64,000 bases of DNA, taken from assembly GCF_014651515.1 (NCBI RefSeq), contig NZ_BMXA01000001.1:62001-126000 (forward strand), written 5' to 3'. The translations under genes were made by a program, and so were the position numbers. Source of the stretch: Arenicella chitinivorans (GTDB lineage Bacteria; Pseudomonadota; Gammaproteobacteria; Arenicellales; Arenicellaceae). Positions 25,213 to 33,584 of this stretch are shown here, piece by piece (the stretch's first letter is position 1; every line of letters begins with the position of its first letter). The notes under the pieces were generated by a model. The model made no database searches and was not told where the DNA came from. It worked only from the letters and a program-made list of their open reading frames with translations.

Positions 25213-26415
25213 ATGACTTGGTTCAACTCGATCTGGCTGGTGTTGTGTTTTACCAGCATCGTGCATCAAGCGAGTGCCGCCACGATCCAGGTACAGAATC
25301 CCGCGGAATTATCAGCGGCGCTGATAAACACAAATTCGGGCGATATCATTCGTTTAGCACCTGGCAATTATGGCGTATTGACGCTTAAAGACCGTGTCTT
25401 CACACAATTTGTGACGCTCGAGTCGAGTAATAAATCGAACCCAGCAGTGTTCTCGCATATCGAGATTGAGGCGTCACGTCATTTGCGTATAGACGCGCTT
25501 AAGGTGGTGGCTGAATCGCGTGAAGGTATTGGTATTTTTGCTAGCAGCGATGTCGACATTCTAAATTCGCAGATTCACGGCAAGAATCAATTCAACCGGC
25601 AAGCACCGGTCTACACTCAGGTCAGCACGCTGTATGGAATCAATGTTGGTGAAGATTCATCTGACATAGTGGTTGAAGGCAACTCGGTATCCGATGTGCG
25701 AAGCGCGGCGTATATATTTTTCGGCGTACGTGAGATCGCTGTCGACGCTAACCGTTGTGACTGGGTGGCGGCCGACTGTTTCAAGTTTGGTGGAGTGGAT
25801 CAGGCCAGTGTCACTAACAACTTTGGTGCCCAGCATATCTATGCAGCACCAAGTGCCCATGTGGATTTTATGCAAGGGCAAGGACCAGTAAGTAATGCGG
25901 TTTTTCGGGGAAATGTTGCGATGATGGGTAGTCGTTCGTTTCAAGGTCTATTTTTTGACGATGCTGACTTCGAAAACCTGCTGTTCGAGGATAATTTGAT
26001 TTACACCGCGCACAACCGCGGCATTTCGGTATCGGCGGGACGTGGTATTCGCGCGCGCTACAATACTGTATTGCGGGCTGCCGGGTCACAAAAGGCGACC
26101 TATATTGCGCTGCCAAGCGGGAGTGACAAAGCCTTTAATTTCGAGGCGAATAATACGTTCTCAGATGAGGAGCGGTTTCCAGCCACCAATATCGTGGCGC
26201 AATGGGATAAGCCACAGGCGGCAGCACATTATTCTCGCTATTACCAAAATGCCATGCATGGTGCTTTTGCGCAAATAGCGGACTTTACCCCGGTGGCCGG
26301 ATCCGTTGCGGATGGTCAGGTCGGCGCATTTCGTCGTATCCGCGCTTTACTGCAAGGCAATGACCGCAGGTCTGACGCCGTGTTGCCGCCATTTAGTTTA
26401 TTACTGGATGATTGA
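25213..26415 (+). CDS. exported right-handed beta-helix protein, PL6/chondroitinase B-like
   Basis: A 400-residue exported protein starting at ATG 25213 (GAGAGG just upstream), with a signal peptide ending near HQASA. The mature N-terminus IQVQNPAELSAALINTNSGD followed by IIRLAPGNYG is the usual entry of a polysaccharide lyase family 6/chondroitinase B beta-helix ('a.eL..Al..a.pGDtI.la.G.Y'). Repeating short strands with asparagine turns continue to about residue 330. I do not see the PL6 catalytic Lys/Arg pair with certainty, so lyase activity is unproven. It follows the ATP-grasp gene closely and may belong to that operon. A cell-wall or extracellular glycan substrate is possible. Confidence 0.7.
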   Translation: MTWFNSIWLVLCFTSIVHQASAATIQVQNPAELSAALINTNSGDIIRLAPGNYGVLTLKDRVFTQFVTLESSNKSNPAVFSHIEIEASRHLRIDALKVVAESREGIGIFASSDVDILNSQIHGKNQFNRQAPVYTQVSTLYGINVGEDSSDIVVEGNSVSDVRSAAYIFFGVREIAVDANRCDWVAADCFKFGGVDQASVTNNFGAQHIYAAPSAHVDFMQGQGPVSNAVFRGNVAMMGSRSFQGLFFDDADFENLLFEDNLIYTAHNRGISVSAGRGIRARYNTVLRAAGSQKATYIALPSGSDKAFNFEANNTFSDEERFPATNIVAQWDKPQAAAHYSRYYQNAMHGAFAQIADFTPVAGSVADGQVGAFRRIRALLQGNDRRSDAVLPPFSLLLDD

Positions 26416-26418
26416 ATC

Positions 26419-27234
26419 TCATGTGGTCGGCTTGTCAGTCGACTGTTTGATGAGCGGCCACAATAGTTGTTCAGCGGTTGATGTGTCGGGTAGGTTTTCG
26501 ACGCCGAACTCGTCCGGATAACGCCGGGTAATTTTTGCCGTGCCGAACAGCACATCCCAAAGAAACAGCAGGTTTCCGTAGTTGCCTTTGTAGTGCGTGA
26601 CACCATCGGCAGCATGTTTTCCGTGGTGAGCGCTGTGAGTGGCTGGCGTGGAAATAATTCGTTCAAGCAACCACATCAGTGGTGACAAACCGCGTATCTG
26701 ATACAGTGAACGATCCCATCGTACGTCACTGTGTGCAGCAAATATAACGGTCATCTTAATGACCAGGTAGATGGCATAGACGTGCGCACCACCGAAGTAC
26801 AACAACGCGCCGGAGAACCAAAGTCCAGGCATTAATAGGTAGTAGAAGACGTTGTTGCGATACACCACTCGGATTGATAGGTACGCCGCATTGTGATGCG
26901 GCCGATGCAGATTATACAGCCAGGGAACGGTGTGTGAGAGGCGATGCCACCAATATTGGAGCATGTCGTCGAAGATTAAAAACAACCCAAAGACTGCCAG
27001 CCAATGCCAGTTCGCGATTGCGTTGTGCCAGTCAGGTGCTAGTAGCGCGGCAACGCCCATGCCGCCTGCGATTGCCAAAGGTTGGGTAATGAACATCAAT
27101 ACGCCGGTGCTGATCGACTCCACCAATGCGTCCGAACGGGTCTGTCCAGGTTTGTGAAAAAACTGAGTAAGAGCGATCTCGAGCAGAATAAATCCGCTAA
27201 AGATTGCCACGATAATCACGAGTTCCGGTTTCAT
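26419..27234 (-). CDS. sterol desaturase/fatty acid hydroxylase family membrane protein
   Basis: A 271-residue di-iron membrane enzyme with four to five hydrophobic helices. The metal-binding histidine clusters are HRLSH and HRPHH near residues 100-115, HSDVRWD, and HSAHHGKH near residue 200, the arrangement of the fatty acid hydroxylase superfamily. ATG 27234 is preferred over the ATG 11 codons upstream. It probably hydroxylates or desaturates a lipid in the inner membrane. It is convergent with the beta-helix gene (three bases between stops) and divergent from the Crp-type regulator, so the latter may control it. Confidence 0.85.
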   Translation of the reverse strand: MKPELVIIVAIFSGFILLEIALTQFFHKPGQTRSDALVESISTGVLMFITQPLAIAGGMGVAALLAPDWHNAIANWHWLAVFGLFLIFDDMLQYWWHRLSHTVPWLYNLHRPHHNAAYLSIRVVYRNNVFYYLLMPGLWFSGALLYFGGAHVYAIYLVIKMTVIFAAHSDVRWDRSLYQIRGLSPLMWLLERIISTPATHSAHHGKHAADGVTHYKGNYGNLLFLWDVLFGTAKITRRYPDEFGVENLPDTSTAEQLLWPLIKQSTDKPTT

Positions 27235-27292
27235 AGCCACGCTGCCAATGATCGATTGACCTTGCACGTTAGCAGTGAATTCGGCAGCATAA

Positions 27293-27308
27293 TGCTAACT
27301 ATTTAGCA
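27293..27308. promoter_or_regulatory. perfect palindrome upstream of the Crp/Fnr-type gene
   Basis: TGCTAA CTAT TTAGCA, a 6-4-6 inverted repeat, lies 13 bases before the regulator start and in the short gap shared with the divergent fatty acid hydroxylase gene. It fits an autoregulatory site, though it does not match the FNR (TTGAT) or CRP (TGTGA) half-sites. Confidence 0.6.
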
Positions 27309-27320
27309 ATTGGGTGTTCG

Positions 27321-27992
27321 ATGGATCTATTGCGCATTAATACGCCAAACTTTCTTTCACAGCTCAGCCCACCCGTGGTGGAGAAGGTCAAGGCTGCCGG
27401 TCGATTAGTGCAGTATCAAGATGGTCAGTTGGTGCATAGCAGAGGCACCACATTGCCGGGAATTTCCATTGTCGCCGACGGTGTGGCCCATGTTGGAGTC
27501 TATGGGCGTGATGGCAGATTTGTGATGACAGCGATCTTGGGTGCAGGCGAATGCTTCGGAGAATTTACCCTTTTTACTGACTTGCCGAGAACACATGACG
27601 TGTACGCTGGCCGAGATACGTCGGTGTATCAGCTGACGGGACATAGCTTCATGCAGTTGTATGCACAACATGCTGAAATCTCGCAGGCTTTGCTGACCAC
27701 AACCTTACTGCGTTCCCATTTGTTGCTGGAGATGCTGGATGCCATTCGTCGCTTACCTTTGCCGCAACGTACGGCTCGCATTCTGCTCACTATGGCCAAG
27801 ACTTCCGGTCAGCACCGCAACTTCGTTTGTCGGCAGGAAGAGTTAGCGTACACGATTGGCGTCTCGAGAGTCTCGATTGGCAAGGCGTTACACACGCTGC
27901 AGTCGTTGGGGTTTGTTAGCCTGGGTTATCGTTATATCGAGCTGCTTGACCTGGATGCGATGCGAGCTTGGTTAGACGCGACATGTGATTGA
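27321..27992 (+). CDS. Crp/Fnr-family transcriptional regulator
   Basis: A 223-residue regulator with a cyclic-nucleotide-binding-like beta-roll (GVAHVGVYGRDGRFVMTAIL, then GECFGEFTLFTD near residue 75) and a C-terminal winged helix (FVCRQEELAYTIGVSRVSIG near residue 170). It has no N-terminal cysteine cluster, so it does not look like an oxygen-sensing FNR. The arginine-serine pair that binds cAMP in CRP is not seen: TDLPRTHDVYAG takes its place, so the ligand may differ. It sits 13 bases from a palindrome and is divergent from the fatty acid hydroxylase gene, its most likely target besides itself. Confidence 0.88.
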   Translation: MDLLRINTPNFLSQLSPPVVEKVKAAGRLVQYQDGQLVHSRGTTLPGISIVADGVAHVGVYGRDGRFVMTAILGAGECFGEFTLFTDLPRTHDVYAGRDTSVYQLTGHSFMQLYAQHAEISQALLTTTLLRSHLLLEMLDAIRRLPLPQRTARILLTMAKTSGQHRNFVCRQEELAYTIGVSRVSIGKALHTLQSLGFVSLGYRYIELLDLDAMRAWLDATCD

Positions 27993-28160
27993 TCTGCGAA
28001 TTATTCTCTGCGATCAGTATGACAAACCGTGGCAAATTCTGCACAATGGGTGATGTGGTCGCTAGATCGGTTCCATGGTATGGACCACGAGTGACGCTAT
28101 TTCTCGCCAGCAACGTCGTTGGTTCATCCAATATCGAGACTTATCTTAGGAAATTCCTGC

Positions 28161-29567
28161 GTGTCATTTAATGAAATGAAGTCGGGCGACCGTGTGCGAG
28201 AGCCCTATAAAGATGTATTGCGGTGGATCGAAAGTACCGATCCCGCCGTGTTGTTGCAAAAGCACCGTGAAGCTGAAACTCTGTTTCGACAAATCGGAAT
28301 TACATTTGCTGTCTATGGTGAAGGCGGTGATACGGAACGTTTAATTCCGTTCGATATCATGCCGCGTATTTTTACTGCCAACGAGTGGTCTAAATTGGAG
28401 CGCGGCATCAAGCAGCGAGCACGTGCCTTGAACGCGTTCTTGTGGGATGTTTATCATCGCGGCGAAATTGTCCGATCGGGCCGCATCCCGGCTAAACTGG
28501 TTTATCAGAATGACGCGTACGAACGAGCGGTGGTGGGCATTTCGCCTTCGCATAAAGTGTTTTCGCACGTGGTTGGCGTGGACATGGTGCGGACTGGCCC
28601 AGATGAGTTCTACGTGTTAGAAGACAATTGCCGAACGCCGTCGGGCGTGTCGTATATGCTGGAGAATCGCGAAATCATGATGCGGCTATTTCCGGCCTTG
28701 TTTCGCAGCAATCGCATTATGCCGGTCGACAACTACCCCAGCCTGCTCAGAAAAACCTTGAAATCAGTGGCACCACCCAAATGTGAGCAGGAGCCAACGG
28801 TCGTGGTGTTAACGCCGGGATCGGCTAATTCCGCGTACTTTGAGCATTCCTTTTTGGCAGACCAGATGGGTGTCGAGTTAGTGGAAGGCCGAGATTTATT
28901 TGTCAAAGGCGATTTTGTGTATATGCGTACCACACGCGGACCGCGCCGGGTGGACGTCATTTATCGGCGCATCGATGACAGTTTTATTGATCCGCTGTGC
29001 TTTCGCCCGGAGTCAATGCTGGGCGTCCCCGGCTTGATGAACGCGTATCGTGCTGGTGGTGTACAGATTTGCTCAGCGCCTGGTGCAGGTGTAGCGGACG
29101 ACAAAGCCGTATACACCTATGTACCGGAAATGATTCGTTTTTATCTGGGTGAGGAGCCGCTATTGAACAATGTGCGAACCTGGCGTTGCTCAGAGCCCGA
29201 TGATCTTAACTACGTTTTAGCCAACTTACCTGAGCTGGTGGTAAAAGAAGTTCATGGTTCGGGTGGCTATGGAATGTTGGTCGGCCCGGCTGCCAGCAAA
29301 AAAGAGATCGAAGCCTACCGTCTGCGGATACTGGCTGATCCTGATGACTTCATCGCCCAGCCAACGTTGGCGCTCTCAACCACGCCAACGTATGTCGACC
29401 AAGAGCTCGCGCCGCGACACGTAGACCTACGACCGTACTGTCTGGTTGGTGAAAAAATCGAGCTGTGTCCAGGTGGTTTGACACGTGTTGCTTTGAAACA
29501 AGGTTCCTTGGTGGTCAACTCGTCGCAAGGCGGTGGTGTTAAAGACACATGGGTATTGTCGAATTAA
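28161..29567 (+). CDS. circularly permuted type 2 ATP-grasp protein
   Basis: A 468-residue protein of the circularly permuted ATP-grasp family (formerly DUF404/DUF407). GTG 28161 with AGGA nine bases upstream is the preferred start, giving the usual 'FNEM...G.R..Y' opening. Landmarks are DVYHRGEIVRSGRIP near residue 110, DMVRTGPDEFYVLEDN near 150, the VKEVHGSGGYGMLVGPAAS loop near 370 and the final TRVAL/SSQGGG segment. It is the first gene of a conserved set with alpha-E, transglutaminase and the Anbu peptidase. It is thought to form amide bonds in an unknown peptide modification. It is cytoplasmic, with no signal. The 168-base gap upstream should hold the promoter. Confidence 0.9.
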   Translation: MSFNEMKSGDRVREPYKDVLRWIESTDPAVLLQKHREAETLFRQIGITFAVYGEGGDTERLIPFDIMPRIFTANEWSKLERGIKQRARALNAFLWDVYHRGEIVRSGRIPAKLVYQNDAYERAVVGISPSHKVFSHVVGVDMVRTGPDEFYVLEDNCRTPSGVSYMLENREIMMRLFPALFRSNRIMPVDNYPSLLRKTLKSVAPPKCEQEPTVVVLTPGSANSAYFEHSFLADQMGVELVEGRDLFVKGDFVYMRTTRGPRRVDVIYRRIDDSFIDPLCFRPESMLGVPGLMNAYRAGGVQICSAPGAGVADDKAVYTYVPEMIRFYLGEEPLLNNVRTWRCSEPDDLNYVLANLPELVVKEVHGSGGYGMLVGPAASKKEIEAYRLRILADPDDFIAQPTLALSTTPTYVDQELAPRHVDLRPYCLVGEKIELCPGGLTRVALKQGSLVVNSSQGGGVKDTWVLSN

Positions 29568-29594
29568 TTGGACTAACAAGATTGGAACAAAAAC

Positions 29595-30545
29595 ATGCTA
29601 AGTCGTAATGCTGAATCGCTATTTTGGACTTCTCGCTATATGGAGCGAGCAGACAACCTTGCACGGCATATGGAAGTCGGCTACCGGATGTCAATGATCC
29701 CTGCGCAGTCGGGTGGCTACGCGTCTGAATGGCATTCGATCCTTACCGCGACCAATACGATTAACCAGTTCAGTCAGGTGTATGCCGAGCAGAGCGAAGA
29801 GAATGTCGTGCAGTTTTTGATCTATGACGACAGTAACCCGAGCAGTATTGTCAGCTGTTTACGTGTGGCTCGAGATAATGCCCGTCAGGTGCGCACTGCA
29901 ATTACCAGCGAAGTCTGGCTTGCCATCAATCAGATGTATCTCGCATTCCGTGAGTTCGAGGCCGACCCGGCAAACCGACTGGCGTTGCCGGAACTGTGTG
30001 ATTGGGTCAAGCGTCAGGCGTCGATGGTACGCGGAGCGTTTATCAACACACAACTCCACAATGATGGCAGTGATTTTTTCAGTCTAGGATATTTTGTTGA
30101 GCGGGCGGACAACACGGCGCGTGCGTTAGACATCAAATATCACATTCTTTTACCTACCACTGAGGTGGTTGGCGGTGGCATTGACAACTACCAGTGGAGT
30201 ACCTTGTTGCGAGCGCTTGGGGCCTATCGTTCGTTCCACTGGGAGTACGGTGGTGATCACTCCCCAGCCAAAGTCGCTGAGTTTCTAATTCTGAATCGCC
30301 GATGTCCTCGCTCGCTCAGTCATTGTGTGCGTCAGACGACAAAACAATTGGATAACTTATGCTCGAGTTATCAAAAGTACTTACCCGCGCAGACGCATGC
30401 ACTGCGTATGCTTGATGACATCTCGTCGACTAGCGTTGACCAGATCATCAGCAACGGACTGCACGAATATTTGCGTGATTTTATTCTGGAGAATAATCAC
30501 CTGGCTGAACGAATCGGCGAATCATTTCTATTCGGGGAGCGATAA
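29595..30545 (+). CDS. alpha-E domain protein (DUF403 family)
   Basis: A 316-residue all-helical protein with the alpha-E signature. It opens MLSRNAESLFWTSRYMERAD, repeats GYFVERADNTARALD near residue 155, and both repeats have the R-x-x-[ED]-R-A-D-x-x-A-R core. Alpha-E proteins are nearly always encoded beside circularly permuted ATP-grasp and transglutaminase-like proteins and are predicted to act with them in peptide-tag synthesis. The start is ATG 29595. Its stop overlaps the transglutaminase ATG by one base, so the two are co-translated. No catalytic residues have been established for the family. Confidence 0.9.
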   Translation: MLSRNAESLFWTSRYMERADNLARHMEVGYRMSMIPAQSGGYASEWHSILTATNTINQFSQVYAEQSEENVVQFLIYDDSNPSSIVSCLRVARDNARQVRTAITSEVWLAINQMYLAFREFEADPANRLALPELCDWVKRQASMVRGAFINTQLHNDGSDFFSLGYFVERADNTARALDIKYHILLPTTEVVGGGIDNYQWSTLLRALGAYRSFHWEYGGDHSPAKVAEFLILNRRCPRSLSHCVRQTTKQLDNLCSSYQKYLPAQTHALRMLDDISSTSVDQIISNGLHEYLRDFILENNHLAERIGESFLFGER

Positions 30546-31357
30546 TGAAGCTGTTTGTGAATCACACCACGACCTATCACTATAGTGAGCCGCAACGCAT
30601 GATCACCCAAAGCCACCGTTTGATTCCAGCCAGCTGTAATGCGCAAAAAATAGTCCGTTGGGAAGTCACAGCAGACGGCGCGGAGTTCGGACGTCAGATT
30701 GTAGATGGTGCTGGCGACACTATTCGCACCATGTCTGTCGACAATCTTGACACCGCACTCGAAATCCACATTCAAGGCGAGGTCGACACGTTCGACACCA
30801 ACGGTGTTTACACCATCCCTGGGGATGTCGTTTCACCGCAGGTCTATCTGCGCGACAGTCCGTTGACCAAGCTTACCCCAGCTTTGGTTGACCTTGCTCG
30901 TGATGTGGTCGTTGAAGAAGGCAATGTATTGAACCTAGCGCACGCATTGATGCGTCACACGCATACCGCGATAGAGTACACGACTGGTGCAACGAAAATG
31001 GCCACGACGGCGGCGGCGGCATTGGCGTTAGGCAAAGGCGTGTGCCAGGATTATGCACATTGTCTTCTAGCCATTGCTCGGCAGCACCAGATCCCTGCGC
31101 GATATGTTACCGGTTACCTGTTAACCGATACAGACGGTTATCGCCACGATGCCAGTCATGCTTGGGTGGAGCTTAATATTGTTGATCTGGGCTGGGTAGG
31201 TTTTGACCCGACCAACAACTGTTGTCCCGACGCGCGTTACATCCGAGTGGGTTCCGGTATCGACGCGCAGGATGCCGCGCTGATTCGAGGCATTTCACGT
31301 GGCGTCGGACAAGAAACGATGCAAACGTCAGTGAATATTCAGCACGCTCAACAATAG
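30545..31357 (+). CDS. transglutaminase-like cysteine protease
   Basis: A 270-residue protein. The N-terminal beta-domain (LFVNHTTTYHYSEPQRMIT, then HRLIPA) matches the bacterial transglutaminase N-terminal family. The core contains the catalytic Cys in GKGVCQDYAHCLLAIAR near residue 165, His in HDASHAWVEL near 205 and Asp in GFDPTNNC near 225. All three are intact, unlike the membrane homologue at 22739-24238. No signal peptide is present, so it acts in the cytoplasm, probably as a peptidase or amidase on the product of the ATP-grasp/alpha-E pair. It sits between alpha-E and the Anbu-type peptidase gene. Confidence 0.9.
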   Translation: MKLFVNHTTTYHYSEPQRMITQSHRLIPASCNAQKIVRWEVTADGAEFGRQIVDGAGDTIRTMSVDNLDTALEIHIQGEVDTFDTNGVYTIPGDVVSPQVYLRDSPLTKLTPALVDLARDVVVEEGNVLNLAHALMRHTHTAIEYTTGATKMATTAAAALALGKGVCQDYAHCLLAIARQHQIPARYVTGYLLTDTDGYRHDASHAWVELNIVDLGWVGFDPTNNCCPDARYIRVGSGIDAQDAALIRGISRGVGQETMQTSVNIQHAQQ

Positions 31358-31421
31358 CTTTCCAAATGCGATCAGTTAGCTTAATGTGCGTGTTTACTCC
31401 AACCACTATTTAAAAGCGTAA

Positions 31422-32147
31422 ATGACCTATTGTGTCGGTTTGATGGTAGACGAAGGCATGGTGCTGCTGAGTGACACACGCACCAATGCCGGCCTCGATA
31501 ATATCGCAACCTATAAAAAGATGTTTGTGTTTGAAGACCCAGGCAAGCGCGTCATTGTTATTTTGACGGCGGGCAGCTTGTCGACCACACAAACCGTGAT
31601 TGCCAAACTCACGGAGGCCATTGACGACCCGGAAGCGACTCAAGAAACGTCGTTTATGCTCGCACCGAGCCTGCTCCAGTCGGTGGAGATAATCGGCAGT
31701 ATGCTGTCCGAGACCACGGTTGAAATTAATGAGAAACTAACGCGCATGAATCAGTCAGCGGCCGCTTCATTTATTGTGGCAGGCCAGCGTGTTGGTGGTG
31801 ATCCGCGTTTGTTTCTGGTGTATCCCGAAGGCAATTTTATTGAAGCGACGCATGACACACCCTTTTTGCAAATTGGGGAGCACAAATACGGCAAGCCGAT
31901 ATTAGATCGCGTCATTCAGCGTTCCACGAGCCTTGACGATGCACGTAAAGCTGCCTTGCTGTCGATGGACAGCACACTTCGATCGAATTTGTCGGTCGGT
32001 ATGCCGTTGGACTTAGCCGTGATTAAGAATGGTGCGTGTAAGGTGAATCAATATCAGCGTATCGATGCTGGTGACCCGGAGTTCACTAAACTATCGGACG
32101 CTTGGTCGAATGCGTTACGCGACAGTTTCGCTGCCATCAGCACTTGA
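31422..32147 (+). CDS. Anbu, proteasome-like peptidase
   Basis: A 241-residue protein of the Anbu (ancestral beta subunit) group related to HslV and proteasome beta subunits. After removal of the first Met the N-terminal nucleophile is Thr1 (TYCVGLMVDEGMVLLSDTR), Asp17 is in place and a Lys pair at 31-32 supplies the catalytic lysine. The strand-turn VIVILTAGSLSTTQ near residue 45 is typical of the Ntn-hydrolase core. It is the fourth gene of the ATP-grasp/alpha-E/transglutaminase set, 64 bases after the third. Anbu rings are thought to degrade or process tagged peptides, but their substrates are still open. Confidence 0.9.
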   Translation: MTYCVGLMVDEGMVLLSDTRTNAGLDNIATYKKMFVFEDPGKRVIVILTAGSLSTTQTVIAKLTEAIDDPEATQETSFMLAPSLLQSVEIIGSMLSETTVEINEKLTRMNQSAAASFIVAGQRVGGDPRLFLVYPEGNFIEATHDTPFLQIGEHKYGKPILDRVIQRSTSLDDARKAALLSMDSTLRSNLSVGMPLDLAVIKNGACKVNQYQRIDAGDPEFTKLSDAWSNALRDSFAAIST

Positions 32148-32217
32148 GACGTCGAACACACTCGGCATGGACGTCGAGTTCGCTGACGGTGACGAACAAA
32201 GGTGATCGGCTGTCGGT

Positions 32218-33414
32218 CTAAGGGCGATTTCTTCCGAGGCGATCGTGACTTGCTACCCAGTCGCCCGCCAACACGGCGGCGGCCAACGACAGTTCACCAG
32301 CCAATACGGTTGCGGCACATATTTCAGCAAATTTAAGCGCGTTCCCTTTACCATAACAGTCCATGATCTCAAGGCACTCGCGTTGTGACCCTAAACCAGT
32401 TCCGCCACCGTACGTGGCGATAATGACCGAGGGTAACGTGATCGACCAGTAAAGGTCGCCATTCTCTAACAAGTCCACATACACGATGCCCGCGTGCGAC
32501 TCCGCAATATTTGCCGCATCCTGACCGGTGGCTATAAACAGGGCCGCCAGCCCATTGGCTGCATGCAAACCGTTATTTACCGAGCCTGCCAGTAGGGCAC
32601 CGACATTGGAAACCTGACGCGCAGCAAACATATCACGGGTATCAACGCGCATAACCTCGTGTATGAGTTGTTTTGGCAGTACGGCCTCGGCAACCACGCG
32701 TGCACCACGCGAATGCAAGGTGTTGATCTGAGAGTGCTTTTTATCGGTGTCGATTGCACCGGATAGGGTATATCGCACTGGCTTTGGATAATGTCGTTGA
32801 ATCCACTGGCAAGCTGCCAATGTGGCTTTGCCGCACATATTTTGACCCGCAGCATCGCCGGTGGTGTAGTTGAAACGCAGAAAGCGCATACGTGAAACGC
32901 CGTACTGCTCAATGTGTGACAACTTGCCAACCGACGTGGTGGCCTCGGCGGCGTCACGAATCGCGATCATGTTCTGTGCTACCCAATCGCCGAAATCGCA
33001 CGCTTGTTGTGCGTCGTCAAAATGGAATACTGGCGCACGTTGCATATAGCGTTCAATCACGGTTGTGGTTACGCCACCCAGTTCTGACAATACACGCATG
33101 CCGCGACTGTAGCTCGCCACCAAGGTGCCTTCGGTAGTGGCCATTGGAATGTAGAAATCGCCCTGGGCGTGCTGCCCATTAATGCGCAGTGGGCCGGCTA
33201 GGCCAATGGGCACCTGTGCCACGCCAATGTAATTTTCAATATTGCCAGCTAAACTGTCCAGTGGCAGTGATCCATGTGTCACGTGCTTGAGTGAAACCTG
33301 TGTCTGGTCGTACACGAACTGCTGCCGTTCGGCTACGGCTTCCGATGTGTAATCATTGGTTTGCCGGGGAATTTTGGGTGCGGAACTTGAGCTATTCGCG
33401 TTATCGTTACTCAT
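32218..33414 (-). CDS. hydroxymethylglutaryl-CoA reductase
   Basis: A 398-residue HMG-CoA reductase. ENYIGVAQVPIGLAGPL, TTEGTLVAS (catalytic Glu), DAAGQNMCGKAT, DTDKKHSQIN (catalytic Lys), GQDAAN (catalytic Asp), GGGTGLGSQ and the terminal SHDRLGRN (catalytic His) are all present, so the enzyme should be active. It reduces HMG-CoA to mevalonate (or the reverse). No membrane anchor is present. No other mevalonate-pathway gene lies in the window, and most gammaproteobacteria use the MEP pathway, so either the rest of the pathway lies elsewhere or the enzyme serves another purpose. It is convergent with the Anbu gene. Confidence 0.92.
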   Translation of the reverse strand: MSNDNANSSSSAPKIPRQTNDYTSEAVAERQQFVYDQTQVSLKHVTHGSLPLDSLAGNIENYIGVAQVPIGLAGPLRINGQHAQGDFYIPMATTEGTLVASYSRGMRVLSELGGVTTTVIERYMQRAPVFHFDDAQQACDFGDWVAQNMIAIRDAAEATTSVGKLSHIEQYGVSRMRFLRFNYTTGDAAGQNMCGKATLAACQWIQRHYPKPVRYTLSGAIDTDKKHSQINTLHSRGARVVAEAVLPKQLIHEVMRVDTRDMFAARQVSNVGALLAGSVNNGLHAANGLAALFIATGQDAANIAESHAGIVYVDLLENGDLYWSITLPSVIIATYGGGTGLGSQRECLEIMDCYGKGNALKFAEICAATVLAGELSLAAAVLAGDWVASHDRLGRNRP

Positions 33415-33524
33415 TATTGCTCTCGAATTTGTTGTCGTGGACAGTTAGATTAGCAGAGCACTTTAAGCGGTTGTAGCGATGAATGCGCGTTTTTTAACGA
33501 CATTCATGATGTGGTTAATAGACA

Positions 33525-33557
33525 CAAAAAAGCCCCACACCGAAGGGTGTGAGGCTT
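33525..33557 (-). terminator. terminator of the porin gene
   Basis: On the minus strand: AGCCTCACACC, loop CTTC, GGTGTGGGGCT followed by seven T. It lies about 30 bases after the porin stop codon. Confidence 0.88.
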
Positions 33558-33584
33558 GATTGCGCTCATGTATGTCTGGTCAGT

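Noticed and set aside
32577-32957. 126-codon second frame within the HMG-CoA reductase gene
   Set aside because: Same-strand shadow; the reductase frame contains all family motifs.
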